Below, piece after piece: positions 11,947 to 24,148 of a stretch of DNA of 64,000 nt (within the stretch, counting starts at the first letter, position 1; each line of letters begins with the position of its first letter). This stretch comes from Bidens hawaiensis (taxonomy: Eukaryota > Streptophyta > Magnoliopsida > Asterales > Asteraceae): contig JAIQDT010014332.1 of assembly GCA_021521415.1 (NCBI GenBank), forward strand, positions 62,001 through 126,000, written 5' to 3'. The notes under the pieces were generated by a model. That model was not told the origin of the DNA, did not search any database, and worked only from the letters and a program-made list of their open reading frames with translations. The position numbers and the translations under genes are program-made.

Positions 11947-12684
11947 CTAACCCACTAATTTTCAATCCGTGTATTATAATGTGTAAAAAAACTAATACAT
12001 AAAGTTTTTAAATATTTATTACACCTTACAGATGAAAAAAACTAATGCATGTACTAATGATTTTAATAAAATAACTCAAAATTATGTAAAAAGTTAATAT
12101 TTAATTAGATTCAAAAGTACATTAAATACCATATAATATAACTAGCTTTTAACCCGTATATTACACTGGATTTGTCAAATGATAAAAATAAATAAGGTCC
12201 TTTATTTCAAGTGTGATTCTCAAAATATTTATGGTTTAATTTAACGTACAAAGTAAAACTTATAAAGTATATTGTGTTTCAGTTCACGACTTATTAAATG
12301 TATATTTTTCATATTTCACCCCATGTACTGCACATGATAGAAAATATGAACTTAATGTAATTTCTCGTGTAACAATAGTAAAAAGATAACGATTTATGCA
12401 TATATAGACAATAGTCTAGAGCATAATGTCATTAAACAATATAAGTGCATACCTAAATACTTATTTTCTACAATGCAGGAAATAACCACCAACCCAATAA
12501 TTGATTCTATTTAGCATGATTTTGGGAAAAAAAAAATAACCGAGGTTAGCGAAAAGTAATAAAATAGAATTCTTTTGGAAACGTTAGGTGTTGATTTGTA
12601 AGATAATTAAAATAGGTACTAAAGTTTCATAGTTGGTCAAACCTCATGCATGAAAATGGTAATTAAACCAATAATGATCAAAAT
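11947..12684. other. gene-free left flank of retrotransposon A
   Basis: A CTAG at 12142-12145 followed by ttttaacccgtatattacac resembles the reversed 3' end of a Helitron like that at 7668. Its other end is not visible. No coding sequence is recognised. Confidence 0.35.
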
Positions 12685-13068
12685 TGTTGGGTATACTTTT
12701 GGTGGTTTGTACTTAGTTCATTTTGATGTATTTTGTGTCTAAGTGTTTATGTATGTAAACCGAGATCATTTAAAAGGATCTCGATGGGCTTGGGCTTTGT
12801 TGGGCTAGGTTGTTTGTTTCCCTATATATATATATATATAGATAACATGTATAGGGTTGTGGCTGGCCGTTCACATCATTAGTGTGAAACGAGTATTATA
12901 TGTTCAATTGTGCTTAAGCACCCGACGCTAATACAACGTGTGTTTTGAAGCATCTACCTATGTTCTTTGCGTTTTTACTTGATTATCTTGAATCACCTTA
13001 CGATATATTCCGTAATATCGTTGAGGTGTGTTGATATCATATTGAAATATCCATCTACGGGACTTACA
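12685..13068 (+). repeat. 5' LTR of element A
   Basis: Begins TGTTGGGTATAC and ends GGACTTACA. It matches 41052-41432 over its full length. It contains a short TA run (about 12824-12840), which varies in length between the two copies. Confidence 0.92.
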
Positions 13069-13070
13069 AT

Positions 13071-13082
13071 TGGTATCAGAGC
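13071..13082 (+). other. primer-binding site of element A
   Basis: TGGTATCAGAGC, complementary to the 3' end of initiator methionine tRNA, two bases after the LTR. This is the usual copia primer site. Confidence 0.92.
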
Positions 13083-13324
13083 CTTTTGAACCATTAAAGG
13101 CTCGGTTTTGATATCAACGATTCAGGATTTTGGTGTTTTTGGAGTTTTAGGTTGGGTTTTCCGGTGAACAGTGGATCCAGGAAGAAGGAGTATTAATTTT
13201 GGAAACAATTTAAATCCCATCAATCTAGGGATTTAGTTGTTGCTCATAATATTCTGGTCAAACGAGTTCGGGTGCCCTTAGCTGTATTTCACAGTTTTCG
13301 GCTAGATTTGATCGTTTTCGGCTC

Positions 13325-13490
13325 TCATACAAGGGTGTTCGGCCAAGTCTGAGCGTTTTCGGCTTTAGACTTGTGTTCTCGGCCAAAAACAAGTGTTCTC
13401 GACCAATACTAAATGTTCTCGGTCAAAATTGTGGGTTCTCGGTCAACACTCTTTGTTCTCGGTCAACGATTGGTTCTCGGTCAACGCATA
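13325..13490 (+). repeat. reiterated GTTCTCGGTCAA motif in the leader of element A
   Basis: Six copies of GTTCTCGGTCAA or one-base variants begin near 13374, 13395, 13414, 13434, 13454 and 13472, about 20 bp apart, with GTTTTCGGCT-like relatives just upstream. They lie between the primer site and gag. The same word occurs in both orientations upstream of ORF3 (38190-38345). Confidence 0.8.
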
Positions 13491-13573
13491 CTGTAATTTA
13501 AATTTGGGCCTGACAGACCTTACTTGGGCTTTGATTCCTGGATTGTAGAACATTTGGACTTACTAAACTGAAA

Positions 13574-14945
13574 TGGATCAAATAATTAGTACTAATGGAT
13601 CATCCAATGCCTCTCTTCATCAAGAACTGGACTCCATTATGGGGACCATTACCTCGCGTACCCCGTCTGCTGTCTCATGAGGGGTTTAGCGAGTAGAAAT
13701 TTAGATTCGAGAAATATGTTGAGATGAAAGATGCCAAAATTTGGAGAAGCATAGTTAGGGGTTCCCAAGTCAATACTTACCAACGTGAGAATTCTACAAA
13801 AATTGCTGTGAAACCTGTTGCGATGTATGATGATGATGATCTTGCTAAAATAGAAGAGGATGAAAAGGCACTTTCAAATTTGACTATGGCACTCTCACCT
13901 GAGATTGCCCTAGGTTTCAGAGAGCTACAATCTGCTAAGGAACTGTGGGAAGCATTGATTGAGGTGTATGATGGGAATAAAGACATGAAGAGAAGTCGTC
14001 AAGATCTGCTACGACAAAAATTTAATATGTTTAATCATGTCTGGGAGAGTCGTTAGAAACTTAGCTTCATAGGTTCATAGCTCTTGTGACTGAGAAGAGA
14101 TCTGCAAGCGTTAATTTTACAGCTGCTGAAACAAACAATAAGTTGGTGAACTCATTGCCTCAAAGTTGGGATATGAATGATGCAGTCATTAAGAAGACGA
14201 AAGACCTCAACAAGCTAACATTGTCTGAGGTCATGGCTATCATCAATGCGTGTGACATGGATGACAAACAACGTGCTATAAATCAGGCAAACTCCTACAA
14301 CGCAGCTGCTACAGTGTTGCCTCCAATAATGTACTCATCTCACAAGACAACTTCTCAATGTTCAAGACTACTCAGGGACAACAGAAATTTCAACCTCAAG
14401 CCAACTTCTCAATGTTTAAATCCACTCAGGGTCAATTCTCTCCAGTCTCACCACAACCAGCACCAGTGTTCTTCGCTAAACCTGGCCAATCTCCTACTGT
14501 TAATGCTCAGCCTCAATCGTCTGGTGTTTCTCCTAGTCAGAATTCCAGTCAGACTCCCGCTATTTCTAAAGAAACTCAAGAGAATATCGCTTTAATGGCG
14601 GGATTCATGAACTGTTACAATGCCTTCCTTGCGGGAGATTTTGTTCAACCTGTAGTGGCTGCTGAGCTTGATCAAATTCATCCAGATGATGTATAAAAAA
14701 TGGATATCTCTTGGCAAATCGCCATGGCAGTATTTCGGGCCAAGAAATTCACTAAGAGAACAAGAAGGAATAATTGGAATGTGCCAAATAATCAGAATGT
14801 GGGTTTTAACAAGGACACTCTGAGATGTTACAACTGTCACGAGCAGGGTCATTTTGCTCGTGAATGCACCAATCCAGCCAAGAAAGGAAATATGGAAAGG
14901 GAACTGGTTCCCGTGGGTAATGCTAGAGGAGAAGTTGGGGGGTAG
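13574..14945 (+). pseudogene. gag: gag of element A
   Basis: A start at 13574 runs only to a TGA at 13678. The next frame continues with FEKYVEMKDAKIWRSIVRG, then ALSNLTMALSPEIALGFREL, the conserved capsid-like core of SIRE-group Gag. After a break near 14056 it resumes with LPQSWDMNDAVIKKTKDLNK and VMAIINACDMDDKQR, and a further frame ends in a zinc knuckle CYNCHEQGHFAREC (C-x2-C-x4-H-x4-C) at about 14827-14868. At least three stops or shifts interrupt it. Gag would form the virus-like particle in the cytoplasm; this copy cannot make it in one piece. Confidence 0.85.
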
Positions 14946-16600
14946 CTCAGGTGATGGTGAAAGGGGTTTGGTTGCTCAACAGTTCTCATGGTCTGATCAG
15001 ATGGCTGCTATCAACATAAATAATCAAACTGCCAACTTTGCTCATGTTGAAGACACTGAAGAAGAAAATGCTACTGATGACCAAGTTAAGGAACTTCAAT
15101 TCGCGTTCATGATATTCACTTCTCCCAGCTCGTCTGAGGTAAGTTCTCCATTATACTCTCAAGCTTGTATAGATAAAGTAGATCTTTATAAATCTCACAA
15201 CAGTAACTTTCTTAGAGAAATGGAAACGATAAAATCTGAAAACCATAAACTTAAGAAAAATGAAAAAGGTTATCCAGATAAAATTGAGGCACAAAAAAAG
15301 GATTTCTCCAAGCTAAAATATGCCTTTAGTTTAAAATGTTGTCACCATCTAGATGCTAAACAGAAAAATGTTGAATTAACTGCTGAACTGGAAGCCTCTA
15401 AGTTAGAAGTATCAAATCTAACTGAAAAATTTAAAAGGGCTGAACTTGATTTTAGAAAGTTTGATGGTTCCAGTAAGGTAGTTAATTCCATGATTGAAAG
15501 TCAATTATGGTGGAAAGAAAATGAAGGTGAGGGTATAGGATACAGTCAAGTACCCCCACCATACAATGACAACTATACCGGTCTTCCTCTTACCAAGGAG
15601 CAGAAAGAAAAGGTAAAGGACATGAAGTATGGTAAACCTGTTAAGATTGAAAAGATTGACTCGGTAAAGGCCATTGAGTCCACTTCAAAAGTGAACAATT
15701 CTAATGTGTTTGCCTCATGTGCAGATAGAGTAATCATTGAGGATTGGACTGATGAGGATGATGAGTCTCGTGTTTCAATTAATAAAGACATTACTTCTGA
15801 TGTTTCTTTAAAATTACTTGTTTTGAATTCTGTTATTCCGACTGTTTGTGTGGGCTCTGTTTTTAAGAGCAAAGATACTTGTGTGCTTGATTCCGTTAAA
15901 ACTTTGAACTCTGATAATGTGGTTTTTAATAAGTTTAAGAGATCGAAAAATTCTAATAAATACTCATCGCCTAAGTTTATTAAAGAGGGATGCTCTAATA
16001 ACAAACAAGGTGGTAAGTCAAATCATATGTCTAGTAGTGAACATTAGGTAAAGCAAATTGGGCCACACAACCGGTCCAGACAAGGAGTTGCCCAAAATAA
16101 TTTCTATGTAAAACGTCAAACTTGTTTTAACTATGGCACTCCCGGTCATATTGCCAGAAATTGTCCACGTCGTCCATACGTTCCTTATTATGGATTTTAT
16201 CAGAGGAATATGCCTCATATGCCTCGTACTACCTACAGGCAAAACTTCAGGCATAACCAGGCTAATCCCTCTGACAATTATTGGAACAGAAACAAATCTA
16301 GTAGGTTTAGTCCTCATCAGACCAAGCCTAATATGTTTCGTAAAGGGGGTAGAAAAGGTGCTTCGGTTTCAAAAACGAACACGGCTTCAAAACCGAAACA
16401 AGTGGAAAAGACAAAATCGTTTGTTTCTAACACTCAAAAAACCAGAGATCAAGTCATCCATTCGTACACATAATGCCAAACCTTACAATGGTAGACATAA
16501 ATGGTTACCTAAATCTCCGGTAAAAGAGGCGTTGAAATCAATATTAGATGATCAAAAGGACATGTCATGGCAACCTGTGACAACCTTGGATGAGTGAGGG
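14946..16600 (+). pseudogene. Gag-Pol spacer of element A with coiled coil and second zinc knuckle
   Basis: A long open stretch (14854-16044) encodes a charged, Lys/Glu-rich coiled-coil-like region (LEASKLEVSNLTEKFKRAEL) and the conserved block GYSQVPPPYNDNYTGLPLTK, both characteristic of SIRE-group elements. After a stop at 16045-16047 the sequence gives a second knuckle, CFNYGTPGHIARNC. Its second Cys is Tyr, a single-base change that should abolish zinc binding. A Lys/Ser-rich tail follows in more than one frame. The role of this spacer is unknown. Confidence 0.75.
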
Positions 16601-16679
16601 TCACCCAGTGTAACTACTGCTGGGTACCAAAGTCTAACTAATCTCGCGCCTTGTGCGAGAAAAACAATGGAGGAATATC

Positions 16680-18500
16680 ATCAGACCTTGGTATGTTGAT
16701 AATGGCTGTTCCAGGCACATGACAGGAGACATTTCCCAGCTACACAACATTCAAATCTTTAACGGTGGGTATGTGTCCTTTGTGGGAGGAGACAAAGGGA
16801 AGATTACTTAAAATGGTACAGTAAGTAACGGTGTTCTAAAATTTGAAAATGTTAATTTTGTTCATGAGTTAAAGCACAGTCTGTTAAGCGTGTCACAGAT
16901 CTTTGATAAAGGTTTTTCAACTCACTTCACTAACAAAGAGTGTTTAATTTTAAAACCTGGTATCATCATACCAGAATATTGGATTCTTGTTCGATCACAA
17001 AGAAAAGATAACGCTTACGCGATCGACATGAACAAAAACGTTCCTGATGAAATAACCTGTTTGTTTTCAAAAGTGTCAGAATATAATGTCATGCTTTGGC
17101 ATCGTCGTCTTGGTCATGCAAATGTGAAAAACTTGAACCGTCTTGCTAAAAATGATTTTGTGCGTGATTTACCTGTTAAAGATTTTGTCACTATTGAAAA
17201 GTGTGTGGCTTGCGCCTTGGGTAAACATAGTCGAAAAAATCATAAGCCAAAATTGATTAATACCATTTCATCAGTTTTTCAATTGCTGCATATGGACCTT
17301 TTCAGTCTGGTTCATGTTTTGAGTCTTTCTCGCAACTCTTATTGTCTCGTTATTACTGATGACTACTCACGTTTTACTTGGGTATTTTTCTTGTCAAATA
17401 AGAGTGAAACTGCAGAATTGATCAAGAGGTTCGTGGTGCTTATGGAGAATCAGCTTAACTTGAAACTAAAGGGCATTCGTTGCGAAAATGGCACGAAATT
17501 CAAGAATGCCTCACAAAATCACTTCTGTTCTGAAAAGGGGGTGTTTCGGCAATACAGTTCAGCTCGGACACCGCAACAGAATTGTGTGGCTGAGAGAAGA
17601 AACGAATTCTTATTGAAGCAGCAAGGACCATGTTGTGTGACTCAAAACTGCCTCTATTCTTCTGGGCAGAAGCTGTGAATACGGCTTGCTATGTTCAGAA
17701 TCGGGTGATAATTAACAAGTCTCAAATGAAAACTCCATATGAGATTGTCTATGGTCATAAGCCCGCAGTTGCACATTTCAGAGCATTTGGTTGCTTGTGT
17801 ACTCTACTGAATCTCGAGTCAACTCCAAAATTTGGGGCCAAAGCTGATGATTGTTATTTTGTTGGTTACGCCGGTCATACCGCCTACAGAGTCTACAATA
17901 AGTGAACCAAGCAGATTTTAGAATCATATGATGTTCGTTGGTTGGAAGAAAACGGGACCAATGCCCGTGTTGGTCCTGATTGGCTGTTCGATTATAATGA
18001 ACTCTTCAAAGTGTTCAATGTACTTCCGGTTATCAACACAGAGACTTCAGGTGGTGCTACCGTAGATGCTGAGAAAGAAGACCCACATGCAGTATCTCAC
18101 ATATCTCCAATTCTAGATGACGATCTCACAGAAACAATTGATGTCACTCCGCTTGTCTCCGTCAATCAACCAGAAGAAGTTACTGAAACTGTGTCTTCAA
18201 CTCCTTTAGAAAATGCTTCAACAGTTGAGGGGGAGAGTCCTATTCGTCAAATTTTCGGGAGCACTTTGTTTCCAGAAGTCATTCCAAATGAATACGTATC
18301 CAACACCTCGTACTCACATAGTACGGCGGCTTCTAGATGGTAGAATCTTCTCACTGAGATCGATGAGAATTTGTCAAACTTTCCTTCTACCGGAGTTGTT
18401 CCCGAACAACCAATTCCATCAAGAACCCAGAGAAATCATCCAATTGAGAACATCATAGGTCCTTTTGAAACAGAGGTGTCCACTTGAAGTCAGACAGGAC
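16680..18500 (+). pseudogene. protease and integrase of element A
   Basis: The protease site reads WYVDNGCSRHMTG at about 16689. The usual Asp-Ser-Gly is Asp-Asn-Gly. From 16890 the integrase follows: an HHCC-type zinc region (WHRRLGHAN ... CVACALGKH), a first acidic residue in HMDLFS and a Glu in VAERRN. The middle Asp-Asn-Gly block is replaced by ENG (RCENGTKF), so one catalytic residue is changed. A frameshift near 17630-17680 moves the end (FWAEAVNTACYVQNRVIINK, PYEIVYGHKP) to another frame, and a stop occurs near 17905. Acidic spacer sequence follows to the RT. Not functional. Confidence 0.85.
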
Positions 18501-18559
18501 ACATAAAAAGTTGCTTATTTTCTTGTTTTATCTCTCAGATTGAACCAAAATCGGTAGAA

Positions 18560-18841
18560 ATGGCTCTTCAGGAACCGAGTTGGGTGGATGCTATGCATGA
18601 AGAATTAAATCAGTTTGACAAATTGAAAGTATGGAGGTTGGTTGAGTTGCTGGAGGGAAATAAAGCACTAGATACAAGATGGGTTTTTCGAAACAAGCAA
18701 GATAACACTTGGATTATTGTTAGAAACAAGGCACGGTTAGTCGTTCGTGGCTTTCGTAGAGGTTGAAGGTTTAGATTACACTGAAGTTTATGCTCCCGTA
18801 GCTAGACTCCAAGCCATCTGGATTTTTCTGGCTTATGCATC
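18560..18841 (+). pseudogene. reverse transcriptase of element A, N-terminal piece
   Basis: EPSWVDAMHEELNQFDKLKV, ALDTRWVFRNK and KARLVVRGF are the start of the copia reverse transcriptase. A frameshift at about 18755 leads into VEGLDYTEVYAPVARLQAI and IFLAYAS. There the reading breaks at 18841, where element B is inserted. The frame resumes at 35011 with FMGFTVYQMDVKTAF, so the two halves belong together. Confidence 0.88.
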
Positions 18842-19010
18842 TGTAACATTCGTCAACTTTCGAACCCGAAACCCGACCCGTTTAATTTTTTTAGTCAATA
18901 AAACTGACGATTTTGTTTTATCTCTATTTTATTAATGTCATTGCACGCCTTTTGAAATAATATTGTTCGTTAACGAATATATAGAAGTATCGTTTATGTT
19001 CAATTTTATC
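18842..19010 (+). repeat. 5' LTR fragment of element B
   Basis: It aligns with 19534-19702 at about 93-95% by eye and then the match is lost. The DNA from 19011 to 19500 has no recognised gag or pol motif. Confidence 0.75.
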
Positions 19011-20365
19011 CTTTATTTTTATTTTCTTTCTAAGATTATTTACCAGTTACTTATGGTAATTAAATTTCTAATATTTATATATTTTCTTTACTCTTTTTCA
19101 AACAATCCACTATATAAAAAAAACTTTATTTTACCTTATTTTCGAACCCTCACAACGGGATGAGTTATGTGCATCATGCGACAATCTAAATAATTATGAG
19201 TGCACGCATAATTATCAAATTCCCCGCATGGAACCTATAGTGAATACGGTTGTGTGTCATAACTCGGAACCTAGGGTGATGTTAGGTAATGATACAAATA
19301 TCGATGTGATAATAGCATGGTGGATACGCCGCCGGTACATCCTATATATAAGTGTCCTTATCATATTTTCCTTCTGTAGCGTTATTTGGTTAACCTGAAG
19401 ATCTGTGTTATTTTTTTTTATAAAAAAAATATAATAATAATAAAAAAATATATCTCTTGACACTTACTTTCTTTCTTTATGTTATGGTTTTTATTGTAAT
19501 TTTGGGACGAAATTTTCAAAAAGTTGTGAATACTGTAACATTCGTCAACTTTCGAACCCGAAACCCGACCCGTTCAATTTTTCTAATCAATAAAACTGAC
19601 GGTTTTGTTTTATCTCTATTTTATTAATGTTATTACACGCCTTTTGAATTTATATTGTTCGTTAACGAATGTATAGAAGTATCGTTTATGTTCAATTTTA
19701 ACCTTTAGTTATGTTTTTACTACACTTTTTTAATATTGCCTAAACTCTACGGACTTGTTTGCAATTAGGGCAAAATATTGTTTTCTTGTTCTTCCTTTCC
19801 TCGATCTTCCTGCTCTTTTTTTTTCTTCTTTTCTATTTATTTATTTATTATTATAGCTTTAATTCTAGTTCAAGAAATAAGCCCTAAATCACGGAATTGA
19901 TCATATTTACTCGTTAACTGGTCAACCACGCGTTCAATCGACATCTTAATTTGAAGTTTGACAGCTAATTGTTACCATAATCCTCACTAACAAACCCATG
20001 GACTGAGCTCTTCCATGTTTACCCTATAAATACACGTCTACAATACAATTAATCAGGCACACAACATTCTTAGATCAACGCAGACCTAACCCCTATATAT
20101 AATTAGATTAAATTGCTCATTTAGTGGTTCGTTTTTAAACACCTTGAGCCGGCCCTGTTTTGATCTCATTCACCCTCGTCTAATCAGTGTTAGAGGTAAT
20201 TAAATACACTATTTGAATCGCGTTTACATGTAGATCAAAAGCCCTAAACTTGTTTTGATCAATTGTAAACGGATTGATCAATTTAAAATTCTAGGGTTCT
20301 TGATCATTATGGTCAGTATCTGTGTGTGTTTTTAAATAAACGAGCTGGACATATGCTGCACGTCG

Positions 20366-20443
20366 CTATATAGCTCGGCTGGGTAACACTTGAAGCATTG
20401 GGGGCAGAGGTCGCGGGTTCGACCCTCTGCCACCCCGTTTTTT
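20366..20443 (+). other. tRNA-like segment with pol III A and B boxes inside the LTR
   Basis: TAGCTCGGCTGGGTAACA (20371-20388) fits an A box and GGTTCGACC (20416-20424) a B box. Their spacing is about 45 bp, and a run of six T residues (20438-20443) lies where pol III would stop. The acceptor and anticodon stems do not fold properly, so it is not called a tRNA gene. A decayed SINE head or a tRNA-derived LTR part is more likely. Confidence 0.45.
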
Positions 20444-20584
20444 CCCCATTTTTTGGGTATTTTGTTAAACTAATCAATTCTAATGGTTTAAAACCTTAAT
20501 AAATGATAAATGATTTATATTTTATTAAAACCAACATATTAACTCGTTGTTTTTCGAATCTCGGTTAGAACTAGATATATATAC

Positions 20585-20618
20585 ATATACATATATATAT
20601 ATATATATATATACATAT
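20585..20618. repeat. TA-rich tract at left border of element C
   Basis: An imperfect TA/CATA run immediately left of element C. The matching right border of the pair C plus E is again a TA run at 33941-33957. Confidence 0.8.
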
Positions 20619-21109
20619 AGGATGGGATCTAGAGAGAACTCATTTTATAAAGAGAACTAGAGAACTCCATTAAAACCATTATTTTACTTGAACATTGGAT
20701 GAAAATAAAAGAAGTGGAAACAAAAAATAAAGAAAGAGGTTTTTAATGAAGAGGGGTAAAATCGTCTCACTATTATCACCTATTTCCTCTCAATTCTTGC
20801 TCACCCTCGTCCTTAGGTCTTTTAATATAGGGTTTCATTTGCAGATCGTTGATTTGGCTGCACAATTAAGCAAATCAATTGGAAAATCAGGCACGTAGAC
20901 CAAGAACTACATCAGGTAAGTGATTGTAATAGTTAATTTCACACATTCTATGATTCGATTAGGCTTATTACACAGGAATCACACCGATAGTCCCTGTTTT
21001 TGTTATTTTTTTTCCTTTAATTGGAGAACAGTATAACGTAATCATTACATAAGAAAGTCAATAATAGTGCGTATGATGATATGAGTTCATTTATTGTGAT
21101 TATCAGTCG

Positions 21110-22780
21110 AATATTACATATATATAGTACATAAATGATGTATTTCACTGCATATTTCTAGTTGTGATGCACATATGTAGTATTGAACGTAGTAATATCA
21201 ATGTAATTGTATGCGTTTAGTTATGACACATATGTGTAAATGAACTTGTGTTAGTTATATTGCATATATGGTTCTTTAATTTTGGTGTGCAACTGATCAT
21301 TTAAGGCATAATTATCGTTTGATTCAGTATGCCCTTTAACTGTCTGATGAAATGTCTAGTTGAACACGTTTTGGTAATAACAATCTTGATGTATTACATA
21401 TATGCAATATTGATGCGTTAGATTCATCAAACAGTATGCCCTCCAACTGTTTGATGAAATGTCTAGTTGAACACGTTTTGGTAATAACAATCTTGATGCA
21501 TTACATATACGCAATACTGATGCGTTAGATTTATACAAGACATAAATGATGTATTTTAAAGCATATTGATGTTATGGTGCGTATATGTAGCGTTAAAAGT
21601 AGTAATGTTAATATAAGTGTATATGTTTAGTTGAATTACTTATGTGTAATATGTTTGAACCTTATAATGTTGATGTATCCATGTACGTTGTACTATATAT
21701 TTTTAGTTATAGTGCATACATGTGGTATTTGTATTGCATATGTGTAGTGTATTTGAAAAGTATGATGTTAATGTTAAATAACTAAAAAAGGGAATAGAAA
21801 ACGAAACTAGGGAGATTATGTTTCTATTTTCGTTAGTTATATTTACATCGTCTTATTTTGCACGTGTTTGTAGTTTTAAGCGGCTGAATTGCAGATTTTG
21901 TGTTGATATTATAGAATTATTGTTAATTAAACTAATATATCGTTTAATTTTATCTTACTGTCTTGTTATTGTTTTCTTTGAACTAATAACTTGTACTTGT
22001 GTATGGTAACAATCTCCCATTTTAATAATGCACATATGCAGTATTTTTATTACATATGTATGCAAACATAATAATTATATGGTTATTTTAACGACATTAC
22101 ATATACAATATAGACACGATAACAAGGGGCCAAAAAGGGGAAAAAAATGAAACAGGGTAGATTCAGGAAATGCTAATTAACATAACAGTTTTGACGGTCC
22201 AGTCTAGAGAAGTTATTGAAAATTATGCATATATTGTTGCGATTACATGAATTCGTATAGATGACATTACATGTATGTTAGGTCACAAAGAATAGAAAGA
22301 GGTCAAAATGGCCACATAAAGTGAAAGAGATAACATGAACAGACAAGGACGAGTTCGACGGGAAGATGAGGACGAACATGACACAACCTTAAATGGTATG
22401 CTCTACATAAGTTATGACCAAATTACATGTATATATTATCACGATTACATATATGCGGTGTTGATGTACAACATGTATATCAGAGCTGATGCATTACATA
22501 TATGCAATTCTGATGCGTTTCACTTTTATAGTACATAAATGACAATTTCTTGAATGTTTTAGTTATACTGCGTATATGTAGTGTTGAAAGTATTAAGGTT
22601 AATGTAATTGTATATGTTTATTTATATTGCGTATATGTAATACGTGTGAGCCTAGTAATATTGGTGAAACCACATATATTTATTAATGTTGCACATATGT
22701 AGTGTATCTAAAAATTATGGTGATAACGTTAAGTCATTATTTATTTTGTTTTGATATACTACATATATGTAGGGCCGGCC
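21110..22780. repeat. dispersed CATATATGCA/TGCATATATG words in element C
   Basis: A near-palindromic word (tacatatatgcaat, gcatatatgtagt and variants) recurs many times here, again near 32570-32660, and in element E at 33445-33780. It is much denser than in flanking DNA and lies mostly between the terminal repeats and the interior. Such subterminal repeats bind transposase in En/Spm and hAT elements; that role here is inference. Confidence 0.6.
21325..21538. repeat. 107-bp tandem duplication in element C
   Basis: Two units (21325-21431 and 21432-21538) share gtctagttgaacacgttttg at 107-bp spacing with only a few differences. A related stretch in reverse orientation (acatttcatcaaacagttgg) occurs at about 24297 inside the hAT MITE. 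Confidence 0.85.
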
Positions 22781-23160
22781 CGAGCGTGTGCAAGGTGGGC
22801 CACCGCACAGGGCCCACATTTTTAGGGCCAATTACTTTCAAATATTAATCAACTATATATGTATATATAAATAACAAAACTCAAGCAATGTAAAATATTT
22901 AAAAGTGGTCTATTGGTATGAAACACGCTTCTGGACAACAAATACCAAGGTTTGATCTTTTTTGTTGCAATGTATTTCTTTCTTTCCTTTTTTTACATGC
23001 ATAGTACTAATGTATTGCATAAATAAATTAACTTGTTGGTTTAATGTTAACTAGGTGATGAAGAGCATAAACCAAAGAAGGTAGCAAGAAAAATAAAATG
23101 TGGTGCTAGAAAAATATGGCGTTCAAAAAACTTAAGGCGTGAAAAAAGGTACATGCTTTG
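22335..23160 (+). other. exon-like pieces inside element C, unidentified
   Basis: Around 22290-22390 there is a charged reading (KNRKRSKWPHKVKE, then a stop, then DKDEFDGKMRTNM). At about 23055-23148 an open stretch rich in Lys/Arg (GDEEHKPKKVARKIKCGARK) lies between an AG and a GT. These could be decayed exons of a transposase or of a captured gene. At 22770 a separate insertion of the type tagggccggcccgag begins. No family is recognised. Confidence 0.22.
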
Positions 23161-24148
23161 GAATACGATGTCAAAGAAATGAGATGTTTTTAGAAGCTTA
23201 GTACTTGGAATTGTTAGTGTCAATACAATATGCATATGAATATTAAAGTACTTTAATGTGCTGGGATTAACTATTGTATGAATGCATATATGCAATATTT
23301 TATGCGTATTAATGGTGAATGTTGTAGCAAGTATCATGATTTAGACAATTAAATAGGTATGCAGCGTTCATTATGGAAGCACTATAGTAATTATATAGAT
23401 AAACTATAGGGTGGGTTCTATCTGCTTTCCTTGCATTGGATTAGATGACTTTGCTTTAAAACAAGTAATATTTGATTGGACGCATTTCATGTTTGTATCA
23501 GTGGTTATTGAGAATATTGTGCCATAACCAAGTAAATAAGGTTCTAACTTTCATGTAAACAGAATTGCATAATGAAACATAGGAATTTTTACACCAATAA
23601 TTGAAGAATGAAACAAACATAGGAATTAATTATGTTTTTTTACACCATATTACAAAGATGATTTACATAAAAAACTTGAATTACCACACGCATCACCATT
23701 TCCATAAAACATTTGAAACACACTTGAATTTGTCCTTCCTTTCACACTCCAACTATAGATCTAACATTAATGATTCTTTTTGCATTATACAGTTAAAAGC
23801 ATTCTTATTCAACGTTACTTTCGATTTGGTACAAACCTTTGTCTTTGCAAGATATTGTCAGCAAGCGAAATTGTAAGGAAAGGTGCATGTTCCATATTGA
23901 ACTGTGTATGCTTTTGCAAAATATGCTTCCCTTGTAGCCAATCTCATTTGGTCATTTATCTTCTAAAAATATTAATTCATAAACAAACTTAACAAAAACT
24001 GTTAAATAATTAAAGGCTCCAAAATAACCAATAATAGTCTAATAAGAATAACTGAACCAATTAAGAAATCGATGGTTCAGTATATTGCACATGTGTAATA
24101 TATGTGGAAAATGGGTAATGTAATGTTGATGCAAATGTTTGTGTATAC

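Larger units (their letters stand above)
19534..20618 (+). repeat. left part of 3' LTR of element B
   Basis: Starts TGTAACATTCGTC. It contains a TATA-like motif (ccctataaatacacg near 20022) suited to an LTR promoter, and a tRNA-like segment at 20366-20443. It stops at a TA tract where element C begins. The right part resumes at 33941 and ends at 35005. Confidence 0.72.

Noticed and set aside
20366..20443. Functional tRNA gene
   Set aside because: A and B boxes fit but acceptor and anticodon stems do not form; kept only as tRNA-like.
21325..21538. CRISPR-like array
   Set aside because: Only two long contiguous units without spacers, in plant DNA.
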